Assembly: GCA_003439945.1 (NCBI GenBank)
Contig: QVRM01001782.1
Coordinates: 1,653,501-1,717,500, forward strand
DNA: 64,000 bases
Source: Dermanyssus gallinae
Taxonomy: Eukaryota > Arthropoda > Arachnida > Mesostigmata > Dermanyssidae
Direction: 5' to 3'
Both the position numbers and the translations under genes were made by a program. Position 1 is the first letter of the stretch. Every line of letters begins with the position of its first letter. Below the pieces are notes generated by a model that was given only the letters and a program-made list of their open reading frames with translations, searched no databases and was not told the DNA's origin. This document shows, one piece after another, positions 47,344-57,130 of this stretch.

Positions 47344-48221
47344 CTAAGTTAATTTGAATAATCACCAATGCAAAGAATAGAAAAATCAAAATTGTCCAGG
47401 ACACTCTCAGCTTTGTTTTCTTACGCTTAATGGATTCGAATGTATTATTTGTTCGCACCCATGCACGGCCCTATCTAGTCTGCCCATGAGAGGTGTGCGC
47501 AGCGAGCACTCGTTGACGGTGCTGGCGACTACAAGGAGCAAGACAAGATCTACGTGGAATGCATCTTCAAGCACTTCGACAAGACCTGCCCACCGAACTT
47601 CCAGGTAGAAATTGGTCTCGTCGTTCTCTAAGTTTCAAGCCCGATCCGTGTAGACGATGTACATATATGTAAAGGGATAACGTATAAGGTTAGGTTGTAG
47701 TTGCAAAATCCTATAACCATATGCTCCTGTAAACTAACATATATCTTACTGTTAGTTGGAATAGCTATCGAATAGTTAGAACGAGGTCAGTTCCAGGGGT
47801 CTACCGAAACGGTTTACGACCACAATTTATGACAATACATTACACAGATGTTTATACATACGAGCTAACAGAATCGACACTAGCATTTCGACTAGTTTTC
47901 TAGATGTATGCACTCCGTATCAAGGCGGGATCACCTTGCATGGAACAAGTGTATGCGTCGATCTAATGCCACATTATTTGTGGTCTATTTGTGTTTTATA
48001 TTTGACGATAGGCCGCCGTGAAGCAAGGCTATATTGTGGGCATCACCCAGATCTCATTCGTGCCGCGGTACGACGAGGTTGACGATTCGGACGCAGAAGA
48101 GGAACCTCAGGGTGGCGTCATCGCGGACGAACCTGAGAAGCAGGCCTCGACAGATGGTCCTCTCGACAAGAGCAGCGACACCGACACGAATGGAGGCGAC
48201 GAGGCCACTCAGGGACAGTAA
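40189..48221 (+). CDS. Secreted six-cysteine odorant-binding-protein-like gene (5 exons)
   Basis: Joining exons 40,189-40,308, 46,382-46,539, 46,837-46,951, 47,491-47,604 and 48,012-48,221 gives an open frame of 238 codons with matching intron phases (0, 2, 0, 0). Residues 1-24 form a signal peptide with a hydrophobic [13 protein letters not shown] core and ALA before the likely cut. Six cysteines follow, spaced C-x20-C-x20-C-x38-C-x21-C-x8-C. The C3-C4 and C5-C6 spacings fall in the insect odorant-binding protein range, and the divergent C2-C3 spacing is the reason to say OBP-like, as described for chelicerates. The intact product would be extracellular and could carry small hydrophobic ligands (inference). 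The last about 55 residues are acidic and Ser/Thr-rich, which is atypical. No stop interrupts the model. Exon 1 is the least certain part, 6 kb from exon 2; another secreted cysteine-rich family remains possible. Confidence 0.65.
40309..46381 (+). other. Putative intron 1 of the six-cysteine gene, microsatellite-rich
   Basis: The interval starts GTAAGC and ends ttgctgtacag. It holds (TA)n at 40,840, 42,519, 44,762-44,877 and 45,845, CAA arrays at 41,960-42,100, 42,715-42,770, 45,074-45,200, 45,445-45,475 and 45,558-45,670, and a CAG run at 41,719-41,740. No transposon protein was recognised, unlike most of the window. A hydrophobic frame at 43,840 is discussed among rejected items. A short extra exon within it cannot be excluded. 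Confidence 0.5.
46382..46539 (+). CDS. Exon 2: cysteines 1 and 2 of the OBP-like domain
   Basis: The acceptor is ttgctgtacag|gtgg and the donor AGCAG|GTGCGT, both strong. Codons run [15 protein letters not shown] to [13 protein letters not shown] and leave two bases (phase 2). The amphipathic helix-like [10 protein letters not shown] stretch precedes cysteine 3 in the next exon. Confidence 0.75.
46837..46951 (+). CDS. Exon 3: cysteine 3 and central helices
   Basis: The acceptor is cttctgaatag|gtgt and the donor ACCAAG|GTTTCC. The split codon restores Arg, then [20 protein letters not shown] and [10 protein letters not shown]. Phase closes at 0. Confidence 0.8.
47491..47604 (+). CDS. Exon 4: cysteines 4, 5 and 6
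   Basis: The acceptor is gtctgcccatgag|aggt and the donor TTCCAG|GTAGAA. It encodes [20 protein letters not shown], then [16 protein letters not shown]. The Glu-Cys-x8-Cys ending is the most OBP-like piece of the protein. Confidence 0.8.
48012..48221 (+). CDS. Exon 5: C-terminus with acidic tail
   Basis: The acceptor is tttgacgatag|gccg in phase 0. [20 protein letters not shown] is followed by a tail dominated by Asp, Glu, Ser, Thr and Gly ([11 protein letters not shown] onward), stopping at TAA. Confidence 0.75.
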   Translation, partial: AAVKQGYIVGITQISFVPRYDEVDDSDAEEEPQGGVIADEPEKQASTDGPLDKSSDTDTNGGDEATQGQ

Positions 48222-49440
48222 TTCTAAGTCAGTAGACCGGGCAATGCGACTCTATGCGTGTGGCTGTATCTAATTGGGCTGATCTTCGATAACGGACTGA
48301 GCGTTCTGAAACTGTTGAAGTGAGATTTCGCGACATGACGCAGTAGGGACGCAACAGAGGTTATGCCCAAGGCCCCGATGCATCGGGGCCGTCGGTCGGA
48401 CTGAGGGTCTGCGCCGACGGTCGCAAATTAGAGTACACGGGTCGTGGCCGCATTGTCTGGGGGAAGTAAAAAGCAGGACAGTGAACTTACAATACGATAA
48501 TTCGAGTAGGCTATAGCCGCTGTACAGAGGAGTCATTGTACAAAACACAGAAGCATGCACACGGTTGCACATGCACGCGGATACACATCTGCCGAGGTCG
48601 TCACAAGCTGACGTGCCGAGCTCGACCTATGCACGGCGTTCCTACTCTTCGTCGGAGTGCGTAAAGATATGTTTCGATCAGTAGTCGACGTCGTGACAGA
48701 CACTCGTACATCGGACATCACCATTGTTGTTGCTTCATCCAGCCGCAGGATCAACGACTTCGAAAAGCAATCCACAACGTAGAATCACCTCATGTACAAC
48801 ATCATGTACGCCCAATGAACGGATCCGCCTCGTCAGCACAAATTGGGCAAATTTCGCGTCATCTGTACAGCGGAGTTCAACTTGGTTTAACCGGATCTCA
48901 GATCTGCTGACGACGCTTTCCTCAAGGGTCACCGATTCGTCAACCAGCAAACCCCCCCGGGTTTACGGGTGGCACCATAGCTTGGCGTCATACTTTGTTT
49001 AATGGAGCAAAATCGGCGGAGTTTCGTGTCACAGCCGAGACGACTTGTCCGATTCAAAAAGCCCGTTCTGTTCTGTTGAGAATATAAAACAAATCGAAAA
49101 TGCATGCGAGACATGAAAAGAGTTCACATGCAAGATTTGCGCTGATAAGTCGTTGAATGTATCTCGTTACTCGGCAATTTTTAGCACATGTTTGTCAACA
49201 TTGCACCCAGCCCCAGAGAAATTGTTACAAAGAGATCTGTGATACGCGAGTTTCTCGCTGTATATAACGAGCTAGGGAAACCCGTTAGCCGTGAGTATTT
49301 GGCTATTCATACACCGAAGACCAAGCGAGATTGTTTCTAGAGTTCTTCAAAATTATGCTGTTGTGAGTCTAGCAGAAAAAGCGTTCAAGAAACCGAGATA
49401 CCCTGTCGAGAACGGAACAATAAAATCCACAGAACGAATG
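48222..49440 (+). other. Probable 3' UTR / downstream flank of the six-cysteine gene
   Basis: No further coding exon is seen. The first canonical AATAAA is at 49,419-49,424, giving a long UTR of about 1.2 kb if used. AATATA at about 49,080 is a weaker alternative. Frames on the - strand in this interval look like chance. Confidence 0.4.
49419..49424 (+). terminator. Candidate polyadenylation signal AATAAA
   Basis: AATAAA in ggaacaataaaatcc is the first canonical hexamer after the stop codon of the six-cysteine gene. Its distance (1.2 kb) makes the link tentative. Confidence 0.3.
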
Positions 49441-49514
49441 AATAATTCACTTTAAATACCCGGCTATTTTTCTTTACCCATATGCGTAATTTGTATTTTC
49501 TTCTATTGGCTTAA

Positions 49515-49681
<167 letters not shown>

Positions 49682-49689
49682 AGCATTTT

Positions 49690-50750
49690 TTTACTGTATA
49701 TTGACCAGAATCACATCCACCTACCACCGCGTAAAAATGTCATGTACTTGAGGTCTTTTTTGCCCTTTGTCGTTTATAGCCGCCAAATACTATTAATGCC
49801 GTTATGACAAAGTGCGGCTTGCCGTACTCTAACGCGTTCAGCATCGCTCATAATCAATAAAACTAAATTTCTTATTAAGACTCTGTTTAGGATATAGGAT
49901 ATTGGTGACCACGAGTTGCGCGTAACGAAATACGCTTAGCAATCAGCTAGTAGCGGTCCAAGTATAATATGCCTTAAACTTAAATGGCTAGTACTATGCA
50001 ATGCCGCTCACAAGGTACTCCATTAGCTACGTGAGGAGATTTTTGCCTTCGGAATACAATGAAAGACCGTTCCGCGTACTTCTTAGCAAACCGTCAGTTA
50101 CCGTAAGAAATATGGAACTGAATGGCGAATGCTAGCCGATGCAGGTGCACTGGGCCACATGCCGTACCGGGCGCATCGTGCACGGTTATCACACCTGATT
50201 TCAGTGCTTTTTATCAGAAGTCCTCTCTAATAACCCCAGCAAGCTGGCGACCGAAATGCTGCCAATTTTTCTCGCTATATTGCGCTAACTGCCAAGTAGC
50301 GAGTATGTAGCAGAAACCTGGTTGTGGTTTCCAGTTTGTATTACAACTTCATATAGCCACACGGCTACTTCCAAGTATATGTACAAGCTTTACACATTAC
50401 CACCGTGAGATCTCGTATCATTACAATGATTTATCTATGAACGGTGTACATGTTTATATAGTTCTAGTCCAATCAGACGCAGGTAATATGATTTTTTTTA
50501 ATTGAGTTAGTTATATAAATGTCCTAATATTACTAAGCAACTTATTCCACAATGTAGCACTTATAATACAGGGTGCAAACCTCGATTATGGATTTGTGGC
50601 TGAAAAGACAATAAGCAAGTGAGATGCCGAGCCTTGGATCTTTCAGGTTTTTAAAAATGGGGTAAGGCCAACCAGGTTTGAATGACCAAGAAGAATACGC
50701 TTTATTTCGACGACTATAGTAAATTAAATTCAGTACGGTAACGAGAGCAC
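49690..50750. other. Unassigned; no gene seen
   Basis: No long open frame and no repeat seen elsewhere. The end grades into a family F fragment. Confidence 0.4.
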
Positions 50751-50756
50751 CGAAAG

Positions 50757-51180
50757 TTATTTATACTGTTCTGTTCTCATTGGGACCTGACAGTTTTTCC
50801 TGGCAAGTTTCGTCTTCACTTGGAACGTCAGATGATCGTCACGAACGATACCCAAGAACTTCGTTTCTACTAGTATATCAAAAGTGCGGCCACAGGCAAC
50901 GACTTTAGAATTGATTGTCGTTTGGCCTCTTGGAGTTTTTAATTGAACCACTCCTGTTTTTGACCAATTCATGAAGAGGCCGTTATCCCTGAATCTACCA
51001 TAGAGATAGCCTCTCGATCTTTGCTGACAGGTCTGTAGTTGTCTCGGCACAGGCGATCACCGCCGTTGAACAATGGAACCACACGGTTTAGCTTTTGGGC
51101 ATTGGGGTATGCTACTGTTCGGATGGAGAGATTGATGACATACTCAAAAGGTGATGCGAGTGCGTCTGCAGCGCTACGGA
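50757..51180 (-). pseudogene. Family F LINE fragment with internal deletion
   Basis: From 51,180 down: [35 protein letters not shown] and DNYRPVS match family F at 56.6-56.95 kb. The frame then jumps directly to [29 protein letters not shown] and ETKFLGIVRDDHLTF, which match 58.67-58.85 kb. The intervening RT palm with boxes A-C, about 0.5 kb, is deleted. The upstream side meets a (TA)n tract. Confidence 0.75.
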
Positions 51181-51183
51181 GAA

Positions 51184-51243
51184 TATATATATATATATAC
51201 ATATATAAATATATAATATATATATATATACATATATATATAC

Positions 51244-51328
<85 letters not shown>

Positions 51329-51329
51329 A

Positions 51330-51378
<49 letters not shown>

Positions 51379-51388
51379 TATATATATA
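51184..51388. repeat. Long (TA)n microsatellite
   Basis: About 200 bp of TA with AAATA and CATA interruptions. Its last TA is the left target dinucleotide of the Tc1 element. Confidence 0.95.
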
Positions 51389-51654
51389 CAGTCACTGAAA
51401 AAAATATAGGGCCACCCATGTTTGCCGCATTTCACGCATTTATTATAACCGATTGTGTAAAGATCATAATGATACATGCTCAAAGAGTAACAGCGGATAC
51501 TTTTATCGACATTTGGAGTATCGGGTTACCTTAAAACAGGAGATTTCGACATTTGGCACAGCTACGCTGCGAAAAAATTATAAAGTCACCACCAAGATGC
51601 TTGTCTTAGCGAGTGAATTGAGTGGAATAACAACGTTTGGGTTCATTTCACGGC
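51389..51654 (+). repeat. Tc1 left terminal inverted repeat (266 bp)
   Basis: The repeat runs from CAGTCACTG to ttcatttcacggc. The inner boundary is where caacgtttgggttcatttca stops matching its partner. Long repeats in this superfamily hold internal transposase-binding sites near each repeat's inner end. Confidence 0.9.
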
Positions 51655-51669
51655 ACCTAACAACTATAC

Positions 51670-52627
51670 TTAATATTTAGTGAACTTCCCATTACGTCGG
51701 ATAACTTCAAAAATGCGGTTTGGTATAGTGTTGAACAAATTTTGGATGACGTCCTGCGAGAGCTCGTCCCAAGCCTTCACAATTGCTTTTTTTAGTTCTA
51801 CCTGGTTCGAGCCAGCCCCATACATTCTCGATAATATTAAGATCAGGTGAGACTGCAGGCCAGCGTAGGACCTCAATGTGGCGTTGTTCGAACCAGCTTT
51901 CGATCAACTTAGCAGTGTGAATCGGGGCATTATCGTGTTGAAAAACAAAGTCGGGTCCTCCCATCAGCTCAAAATGTGCGGATTGCTCTTCTAGTAGATC
52001 CCTATAGCGCGTCGAATTAACACAACCGTCTAAAAACACAATCGGCGACCTTGTATAATACCCGACAGCGGCTCAGATCATCACCGAACCGCCACCTGAG
52101 TGCCGTTTTGACAAAAATCGTTCTTCCTTGCGCACATCGTGGAAATAATAGTTAAATCCATCTGGTCCATCACAATTAAATTTTTTTTCATCCGAAAAGA
52201 GCGCTCGGTGCCATTCAGTGGTCCATGACATCGTAACCTGGGCAAAGTCGAGACGAGCTTTCTGATGCTCAGCGGTCAATCGTGGTTTTCTCTTAAGTTT
52301 TTTTCTCGTGAGCCAAAGTGTCTTCCTGAGGAGGTTTTGCACATTTCGCACGTTCGTTAGCACACCGGCCGCCGCCGCAATTGCCTTTGCCGAGAGCGCA
52401 GAGTTCGAGGCTATCTTCAAAATTGCGCGCTTGTTTCGTTCCGAAATGGCATTTGGACGCCCCGGACTCTTTTTTACGCCGTATTTTTCACCCAAATTCA
52501 CAAAGTTGTTCACTACTTGGCGAGAACGCCCCAATCGACGGGAAATTTCCCGATTAGAGAGGCCGACATCCTTATAAGCCTTGATTTGGGTATTTTCGTC
52601 ACTCGTGAGACGCCGACACAAACCCAT
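51670..52627 (-). pseudogene. Tc1-type DD34E transposase, inactivated
   Basis: The start at 52,627 gives MGLCRRLTSDENTQIKAYKD, a paired-like helix-turn-helix (LSNREISRRLGRSRQVVNNF), then a GRPNAISER AT-hook/linker. Catalytic residues are visible: LFSDEKKFN (D1), FQHDNAPIHTA (D2) and SPDLNIIENVWGW (E), with 34 residues between D2 and E. A TGA at 52,073-52,075 replaces the Trp expected in GGGSVMIWA. The frame shifts near 51,820 after ENVWGWL and ends with LKKAIVKAWDELSQDVIQNL and FEVIRRNGKFTKY, stop at 51,670. Reassembled length is close to the usual 340 residues. The enzyme would have excised and integrated the element at TA. Confidence 0.9.
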
Positions 52628-52679
52628 CGTTTCAGCACAGAAAAATGTCTGGTAGGAGGTTTGCTTTCGTTTCCGTCGA

Positions 52680-52945
52680 GCCGTGAAATGAGCCCAAACG
52701 TTGTTATTCCACCCAATTCACTCGCTAAGACATGCATCTTGGTGGTGACTTTATAATTTTTTCGCAGCGTAGCTATGCCAAATGTCGAAATCTCGTGTTT
52801 TAAGGTAACCCGATACTCCAAATGTCGATAAAAGTATCCGCTGTTACTCTGTGAGCATGTATCATTATGATCTTTACACAATCGGTTATAATAAATGCGT
52901 GAAATGTGGCAAACATGGGTGGCCCTATATTTTTTTCAGTAACTG
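52680..52945 (-). repeat. Tc1 right terminal inverted repeat (266 bp)
   Basis: This is the inverse of 51,389-51,654, the same length to the base by my count. Differences include tgtgagcatg against tcaaagagta-type changes (a few substitutions only). The transposase start codon lies 52 bp inside its inner edge. Confidence 0.9.
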
Positions 52946-52989
52946 TATTATTAATTAATGAATTATTAATACTTATATAGGTGCCACTT

Positions 52990-53335
52990 CTGCCCAATCA
53001 TTAAAGACGTTGTTGACTAAATGTTATCATTGCAGTGACTAGAGACATTATAACGCACCACAATTGACCACTCAATTAGCAAATATTAGGAAAAAGAAGG
53101 GCGACCGTCATTGAAAGAACAGGATCGACCGCGACATTGATCTCTACTGATAGGGTCAATCTCCAGTTAAATAGGGTTTCACCGACTGACGTGTTTCTCG
53201 TTTTTATGTCACAAAGCCAGAAAACTGGGGTTTCCGTATATCTATATAGTCTTCTGCTACAAGTATTTGAGGCCACTTTGCAAAATATTGTCATAATGAA
53301 GTTCATTTGAATAAGCCACAATTTAAAGTTAGTGA
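52990..53335. other. Unassigned spacer
   Basis: No recognised motif between the Tc1 element and the family F copy. Confidence 0.35.
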
Positions 53336-53339
53336 CAAA

Positions 53340-54720
53340 CTAAGCAAAATATTACAGGCAAGTCGAAAATCAGCAGCTATATATAAACAATTGAACGAAC
53401 ACTTTGAGATGTTTAATGACCTAAGTCAGCGTCAGTTCGATCCAAAATGTCGGCGACTGTGCTCATCATAGATTTTCTTGAAATGATTCAGAGAACAATA
53501 ATGTTAAAAAAGACAGTCGCCGGCGTGTCTATAGATCTTATAAAAGCATTTGATACAGTTGATGTAATTATTCTAATTAAGAAGTTAACTCGATGTCGAA
53601 TAGGAAGCAAGTTGTTCAGGTGGGCAATGCACTCTCTGATGTAATAAATATATCAGTTGGAGTAATTCAGGTCAATAGAAGCATAGCAAAACATGCAAAG
53701 TTGACATTGTTTGCGGACGATACCACCGCCCTAATCGTTGGGAATTTTCCAACATAGGCAGAGGCTATGGTCCGCCAGGACCTTCAAAGGTTTAGGAGTA
53801 ACTGTCTCTACATGAATTGGAAGAATTGAAAACAGGTATAATAGAATTTCTTTAACCGCGGTGTTCCGTTACGATTAATCCCCTCCGATTCTAATGCGAC
53901 GGCATAGCCCTCTCGGTTCTAAAAGAAACCATGTTTCTAGGCGTTACGTTGGATGAGAAGCTGACATTTTAAGCGCATGTCACACGTACACGTAAACATA
54001 TCTAGCAGTAATGCAGCTCTATACATAACTCGACGAATTCTTCCCCAGAACTGCCTAATGGCGATGTATTTTGCCTACGTCCATAGTCACCTGACTTACG
54101 CTGTAAAAGTTTATGGCTTGACACATATGCGTCTTATCGAGTCGCTTCACCGACTCCAAACATGCGCACTGAAAACAACTTCAAACCTCTGGATGCGAGA
54201 TGCAATGCAGCCACACTACAAAAATATAAGCATTCTGCCGTTCCAAAAGCTTATAAAATATTCTCTCGTAGTTGAAATTAAGAGTATACTCTTTGAAGTG
54301 CATCCGAACTCACATGGTTTGGCAACATCAGCAACTCCCATATCTACAAGGGGTAACACATCTAACTTGCTTACTCCGTCCCACGCCAACTCTAACCAGT
54401 CCAAGCTATGAATCAGGAACATTGGGGTTTCCTATTGGAACAAAATATCGGCCTCCGTCTGGCAGACAAAATCGCTGCTATCTCAGCGCAATAAAATGCA
54501 ATCTCAGAGGGCAATATCTAGAAACTCTGTTAATTGGTTAAGTAATATAAAAATACAAATCGTATTGCAACATATTGTAAATAGGTGAAAATGGCAAGTA
54601 TAGATTATACATTTTTATCTCATAAAAGGGGCTCCGGACAAACGATGTGCTTAATGGAACTCGAACGTGTGCGATTATCTTATAAGAAATGCCAATAAAT
54701 AAATTCAATTGATTAAAAAA
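53340..54720 (+). pseudogene. Family F LINE, decayed 3' half
   Basis: RT pieces in order: LNEHFEMFNDLSQRQF (fingers), LKKTVAGVSIDLIKAFDTVD (box A), LTLFADDTTALIVGN (box C, 53,700-53,740), then a stop-ridden stretch matching MNWRKT and GVTLDEKLT. The thumb is clear: LMAMYFAYVHSHLTYAVKVY and ISILPFQKLIKYSLVVEIKS. A 3' UTR with ataaaaggggctccgg follows. Sequence is closely parallel to 57.0-59.5 kb, which lets the decay be read. Box B is missing by deletion (after FRWAMHSLM). Confidence 0.75.
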
Positions 54721-54969
54721 TCAACACAGATAAACGATGTGGTCGAGCTGGTCACCTGGGCCCAGTCTGTAAGCTGCAGGTGTTTTCACGCGTCGTCTTC
54801 GCTATCCTGTCCTATTCGCAAAATAAAGTCACGCAAAGCTTTGATGGAGTGTCGCCTGTTTCAATATGTCAAATCAGAGCCTACTGAGGCAACATAAATG
54901 AAAATAACTTCTCGCAGCTGGCTGCTACACCCGACTTCCTATCCGCTCCAAAGTCCTATTCAATTAAAA

Positions 54970-55450
54970 TTAAGTCGAGGTGCTAAACCTTGGCTCTGCT
55001 ATAGCGTTTGCTGATGATACGACGCTTCTGTTTAGAATGAATCATCCGAATTTGTATACGACTTTGCCCCAGTTGCTCTCACACGTTGACAATATAATTA
55101 GCATTTTAATCACTTTTACAGAAGTTGTCGATGCTAAAAAGGCCAATTTCATAGTTTTTTGTTCATGGCCAAGGCTACTGGCCTTATCTGACAACCTTCA
55201 AGACACGAATCAATGAGTTCTCGCAGACCGCTAGGAGCCTGGGTTTCGTTCTCCAAGAACATATGAGATGACATCCCCGCCTGAATTGTATTGCACTCAA
55301 GAAGGGTGCTCTAATATCTGCGCGGTGTAGACGGAAATTGATTAGGTCCCCATAGAGGATTTACTTCCGGTGTACAAAGCCGCTGGTGTTCACTTAGCGC
55401 AACTAGCATTCGTTAAATCTGGTAACAGACGTCGTTATAATATTTAGCGT
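54970..55450 (+). pseudogene. LINE fragment with FADDTTLLF box
   Basis: SAIAFADDTTLLFRMNHPN at about 54,993 is an RT box C with both aspartates. It is followed by a finger/thumb-like segment (DAKKANFIVF) and, after shifts, ARSLGFVLQEHMR and LNCIALKKGALISARCRRKL. It is not family F at sequence level. Only about 480 bp remain. The exact clade is unclear. Confidence 0.6.
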
Positions 55451-55459
55451 TAAATCATG

Positions 55460-55910
55460 TAATATTGTTTGATTTATTTCTGTACGCATCTCAAGAAAAT
55501 TGAGAAACCCGTGTGTCCCTTGAGGTGCACGGCCCGCGGCGTTCTAATACAACCTCTCTTCTGACCGCGAGCCAGCGGCAGTTTGAAAAAGTTTCGACTA
55601 TTTATTACAACGTTATCGAATCTGGTTAGCAGATGATCTGCTTGTTAAACGTCGGAGCCGCCTAAATTGCATTATGGCCGACAAAAACGGTTCAATTATA
55701 ACGATGCCGACATTAATCATCCTTAAGTTGTTGTCTTTGTTTGATTTATGTTCGAGTGAAGTACGATTCGTACAACTGCTCTGCTCTTAGTTCGTATGTG
55801 GAATTTGCTGAAAACCCTCTCAGTCCAATAGTCTAGGCCTTTGAAATTAGAAAATTACATGTGTGAATAGTGCCTCTAGGCTGGCCGTAAGAGAATAGGT
55901 CGACCTGCCT
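55460..55910. other. Unassigned spacer
   Basis: No gene motif. The stretch may include the decayed upstream (endonuclease side) of the family F element that begins to be recognisable at 55,915. Confidence 0.3.
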
Positions 55911-56659
55911 CTATGACGTATAGATACAAATACGACCAAATATTGGCAGAACTTGCAATAACTAACTGGAACGACTTATACGACATCTCGAATGTAGGCG
56001 AGGCGTTTGCATGCTTTAACGAGAGAGTGATGGCGGCAGTGACTAGGGGCAAGAGAGAAATTAGGCGAAAGTTAAACTAAGGTCAGCCACGTAAGCCATG
56101 GGTCACTGCCGAGCTACTTGAAATGATGAAAGAGAAGGAGGCAGCTTATACGGCGTATCGCAGTGACCCCAACGCCCGCAAGCGTCAAGCGTATGTTAGA
56201 CTGAGAAACACAGTTGTCTCGTTTTCAAGAAAGTGTAGGCTGAAAGCTAATGGGAAGATTGTTTGCGATAGAACACAGGAGAGGCGGAACTCATGGGAAG
56301 CCATCCAGCCAGTCATGGGAGGTGCCTAAGAAAAAAGTGTGTCAAACTGAAGATTGATGATGAGATAGTCACAGACTGTGTACGACTTTCTAACATCCTT
56401 ACTGACTATTATGCAACTTGCATAACGGCCGACGCCGAATGCTCGGCCGCTTACGAGGTACCGATGTCGATACCTGGACTGCACGAGCCATTTTCGCCTA
56501 GGCCGGTCCCTGTGGATCGAGTGCCTTACCTGCTGAAAAAGGTCAACATTTGCGGGAGAAGGCCACATACCCTCTCAAGTCTTGAGACACTGTGTTGACG
56601 TTATTGCTGACGCAGTGGCATTCATAGTTAATCTGTCGACACGCCAGGGGACCTAACCT

Positions 56660-56844
56660 TAAAAAAAATCCTTTCGGGGCTGACTCTCAGCCAAGATTTA
56701 ACGTCCATGGGACTGCTTTGCGCATTGCTTCACAGACGGACCCCCATAAATACAAATGTGCAACGATAGGGCTCGAACCCGCGCACCTATGTGTCTCCTC
56801 TGGTCGCGAGGCGCAGACGCATGCCACCACGCCACCAGGCTCGA
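56660..56844 (-). mobile_element. tRNA-derived SINE, copy 7, inside family F
   Basis: The target-site duplication is caggggacctaacct (56,645-56,659) and caggggatctaacct (56,845-56,859), one mismatch. Deleting the SINE and one duplicate restores the LINE reading order NLS-R-GT-P-TLKL-RVVPLF, as seen uninterrupted at 51.1 kb. The B-box is GGTTCGAGCCC (read as the inverse of gggctcgaacc). Confidence 0.9.
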
Positions 56845-57130
56845 CAGGGGATCTAACCTACGACCCTCAAATTGTATCGCGTTGTACCACTGTTTAAATA
56901 CGGTGAAAGACTAAACAAGGAAAATTACAGGCCGGTCAGCATCCCCCCTCCAATGTCTAAGATTTTTGAAAAAGCTATATATGAACAGTTGAACGAACAC
57001 TTTAAGATGTTTAATGGCATAAGTCAGCGTCAGTTCGGTTTTCGATCCAAAATGTCGACGACTGTATCTTCATGGATTTTGTTGAAGAGATTCGCAGAAA
57101 CCTAATGTTAAAAAAGACAGTCGCCGACGT

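Larger units (their letters stand above)
51389..52945 (-). mobile_element. Complete-length Tc1-type DNA transposon (1,557 bp)
   Basis: The ends read CAGTCACTGAAAAAAATATA and, inverted, CAGTTACTGAAAAAAATATA, flanked by TA on both sides (51,387-51,388 and 52,946-52,947), the Tc1/mariner target duplication. The terminal inverted repeats are long, 266 bp each, with only a few differences. One transposase gene fills the space between. It is disabled by one stop and one frameshift but keeps both ends, so it might be moved by an enzyme supplied in trans (inference). Confidence 0.92.
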
